64,000 bases of DNA from contig NZ_CP115960.1 in assembly GCF_027941955.1 (NCBI RefSeq), positions 1,736,001 to 1,800,000 of the forward strand, read 5' to 3'. The position numbers were made by a program, and so were the translations under genes. Below the pieces are notes generated by a model. The model saw only the letters and a list, made by a program, of their open reading frames with translations. It made no database searches and was not told the origin of the DNA. How positions within the stretch are numbered: position 1 is the stretch's first letter; every line of letters starts with the position of its first letter. Shown one piece after another: positions 63,121 through 64,000 of this stretch. Origin of the DNA: Sphingomonas sp. 7/4-4. Lineage in GTDB: Bacteria > Pseudomonadota > Alphaproteobacteria > Sphingomonadales > Sphingomonadaceae.

Positions 63121-63509
63121 TGCCTGCTGCTGCAGCAATCAAGGTGATGGTCGTGGACGACCAGACCAGCATGCGTGCGATGATCCGTCGCGCGCTGCAG
63201 GATCTGGGCTTCAAGGACGTGCGCGACAAGCCGAGCGCGCCCGAGGCGCTGTCGGCGATCAAGGCCGATCGCGTCCACCTCGTCATCTCGGACTTCAACA
63301 TGCCCGAGATGGACGGACTTCAGTTCCTCGAGGCGGTGCGCACCGATCCCGTCATCGGCAAGACCGTCTTCATCATGCTGACCGGCTCGGCCGACAAGGA
63401 GATCGTCCAGAAAGCCGCCGCGCTCGGCGTCAACAACTATGTCGTCAAACCCTTCGCGCCGGCAGCGCTCAAGGAGAAGATCGAGCGCGTGTTCGGCGAG
63501 CTGACCTGA
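63120..63509 (+). CDS. CheY-type response regulator 2
   Basis: 129 residues: VVDDQTSMR, Asp in VISDFNMPEMDGLQFLEAVRTDP, Thr in MLTGSAD, and Lys in VVKPFAPAALKEKIERVFGEL. It is a canonical CheY closer to the classical motor-binding form than CheY1. It starts where cheB stops (1-nt overlap) and is followed by cheD. Confidence 0.94.
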   Translation: MPAAAAIKVMVVDDQTSMRAMIRRALQDLGFKDVRDKPSAPEALSAIKADRVHLVISDFNMPEMDGLQFLEAVRTDPVIGKTVFIMLTGSADKEIVQKAAALGVNNYVVKPFAPAALKEKIERVFGELT

Positions 63510-64000
63510 TGCGGCGCGTGTCGATCGTCCAGGGCGAGAATGCGATCGTGGTGGAGCCGGGCGTCGTCGTATCGACGCTGCTCGGCAGCTGCGTCGCCGC
63601 ATGCCTCTACGATCCTGTCGCCAAAGTGGGTGGAATGAACCACTTCCTCCTCGGCGAGCCCGGCGCGGATCACCGCGTCTCGGCGGGCGACATGCAGCGC
63701 TACGGCGTCCATGCCATGGAGCTTCTGATCAACGGGATGATGGCGAAGGGCGCCCTGCGCCATCGCCTGCGCGCGCATCTTTACGGCGGTGCCAACATCG
63801 TCTCGGGCCTCGGTTCGATCGGCTCCTCGAACGCGGCGTTCGCGCACCGTTTCATGCAGACCGAAGGCATCGAGGTCGCGCACAGCGACGTCGGCGGCAC
63901 TTCGGCGCGCAAGATCGAATTCCTTCCCCATGAGGGCCGCAGCCGCTGCACCAAGGTCGCGGACCGCGTCCCCGATCGCCCCCGTCCCCGTTTCGCTGCC
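63509..64000 (+). CDS. cheD: Chemoreceptor glutamine deamidase CheD (3' end beyond the window)
   Basis: 164 codons without a stop, so the gene is cut by the window edge. The ATG at 63509 shares bases with the cheY2 stop. VEPGVVVSTLLGSCVAACLYDP supplies the catalytic Cys of CheD, GGMNHFLLGEP the His, and RAHLYGGANIVSGL and DVGGTSARKIEFLPHEGR the rest of the family motif. It deamidates receptor glutamines to glutamates and can be modulated by CheY/CheC. Confidence 0.93.
   Translation, partial: MRRVSIVQGENAIVVEPGVVVSTLLGSCVAACLYDPVAKVGGMNHFLLGEPGADHRVSAGDMQRYGVHAMELLINGMMAKGALRHRLRAHLYGGANIVSGLGSIGSSNAAFAHRFMQTEGIEVAHSDVGGTSARKIEFLPHEGRSRCTKVADRVPDRPRPRFAA

Noticed and set aside
1..64000. CRISPR arrays, insertion sequences, toxin-antitoxin pairs
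   Set aside because: No regularly spaced repeats, transposase motifs or typical small gene pairs were recognised.

Overview
The window looks like chromosomal DNA of a high-GC alphaproteobacterium of the Sphingomonas type. The support is a FixL/FixJ-like sensor-regulator pair, FlaF next to a compact chemotaxis operon, a type II secretion (T2SS) locus beside a PhoX-like lipoprotein, an AlgE-like porin, and palindromic intergenic repeats of a kind common in sphingomonads. No rRNA, CRISPR array, transposase or integrase was seen. One tRNA, tRNA-Pro(CGG), is present.

Layout. 0-5.6 kb: a Crp/Fnr regulator, a DUF1993 protein coupled to a ketopantoate-reductase-like enzyme, modABC for molybdate uptake, and an OmpA-like protein. 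5.8-10.7 kb: an unusual 836-residue DegT-aminotransferase/FAD-oxidoreductase fusion coupled to a family 2 glycosyltransferase, with a divergent Cys/His/Asp protein. 10.8-16.6 kb: housekeeping genes (lepA, nadR-like, pnuC, ferredoxin-NADP reductase, tRNA-Pro, PHB-depolymerase-family esterase). 16.7-27 kb: a MacB-type efflux system (two large permeases, ATPase, adaptor) divergent from a sigma-54-dependent response regulator and histidine kinase. The shared 440-bp intergenic region holds a textbook sigma-54 promoter, a second candidate and three copies of one operator-like motif. 27-43 kb: a full T2SS set (gspK, J, N, F, E, M, L, G, H, I, C, D), a second trio of small inner-membrane assembly-type genes, and a Tat-lipoprotein PhoX-like phosphatase, the best candidate for its cargo. 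43-53.5 kb: a tailspike-like beta-helix protein, a small lipoprotein, two amidohydrolases, fixL/fixJ-like genes and a porin. 53.7-64 kb: a chemoreceptor, flaF, and motA-STAS-cheY-cheA-cheW-cheR-cheB-cheY-cheD, with each gene overlapping the next; cheD runs off the window end.

Quality. About 24 conserved reading frames are broken by 1-2 nt. In at least a dozen the break is in a C or G run that needs exactly one more base. This argues for homopolymer sequencing errors rather than real gene decay, so I describe the reconstructed genes as CDS and state each break. Gene lengths come out as whole codons once the indels are repaired.

The items most worth a second look are the aminotransferase-oxidoreductase fusion with its glycosyltransferase, the sigma-54 intergenic control region of the efflux locus, and the T2SS/PhoX lipoprotein pairing.
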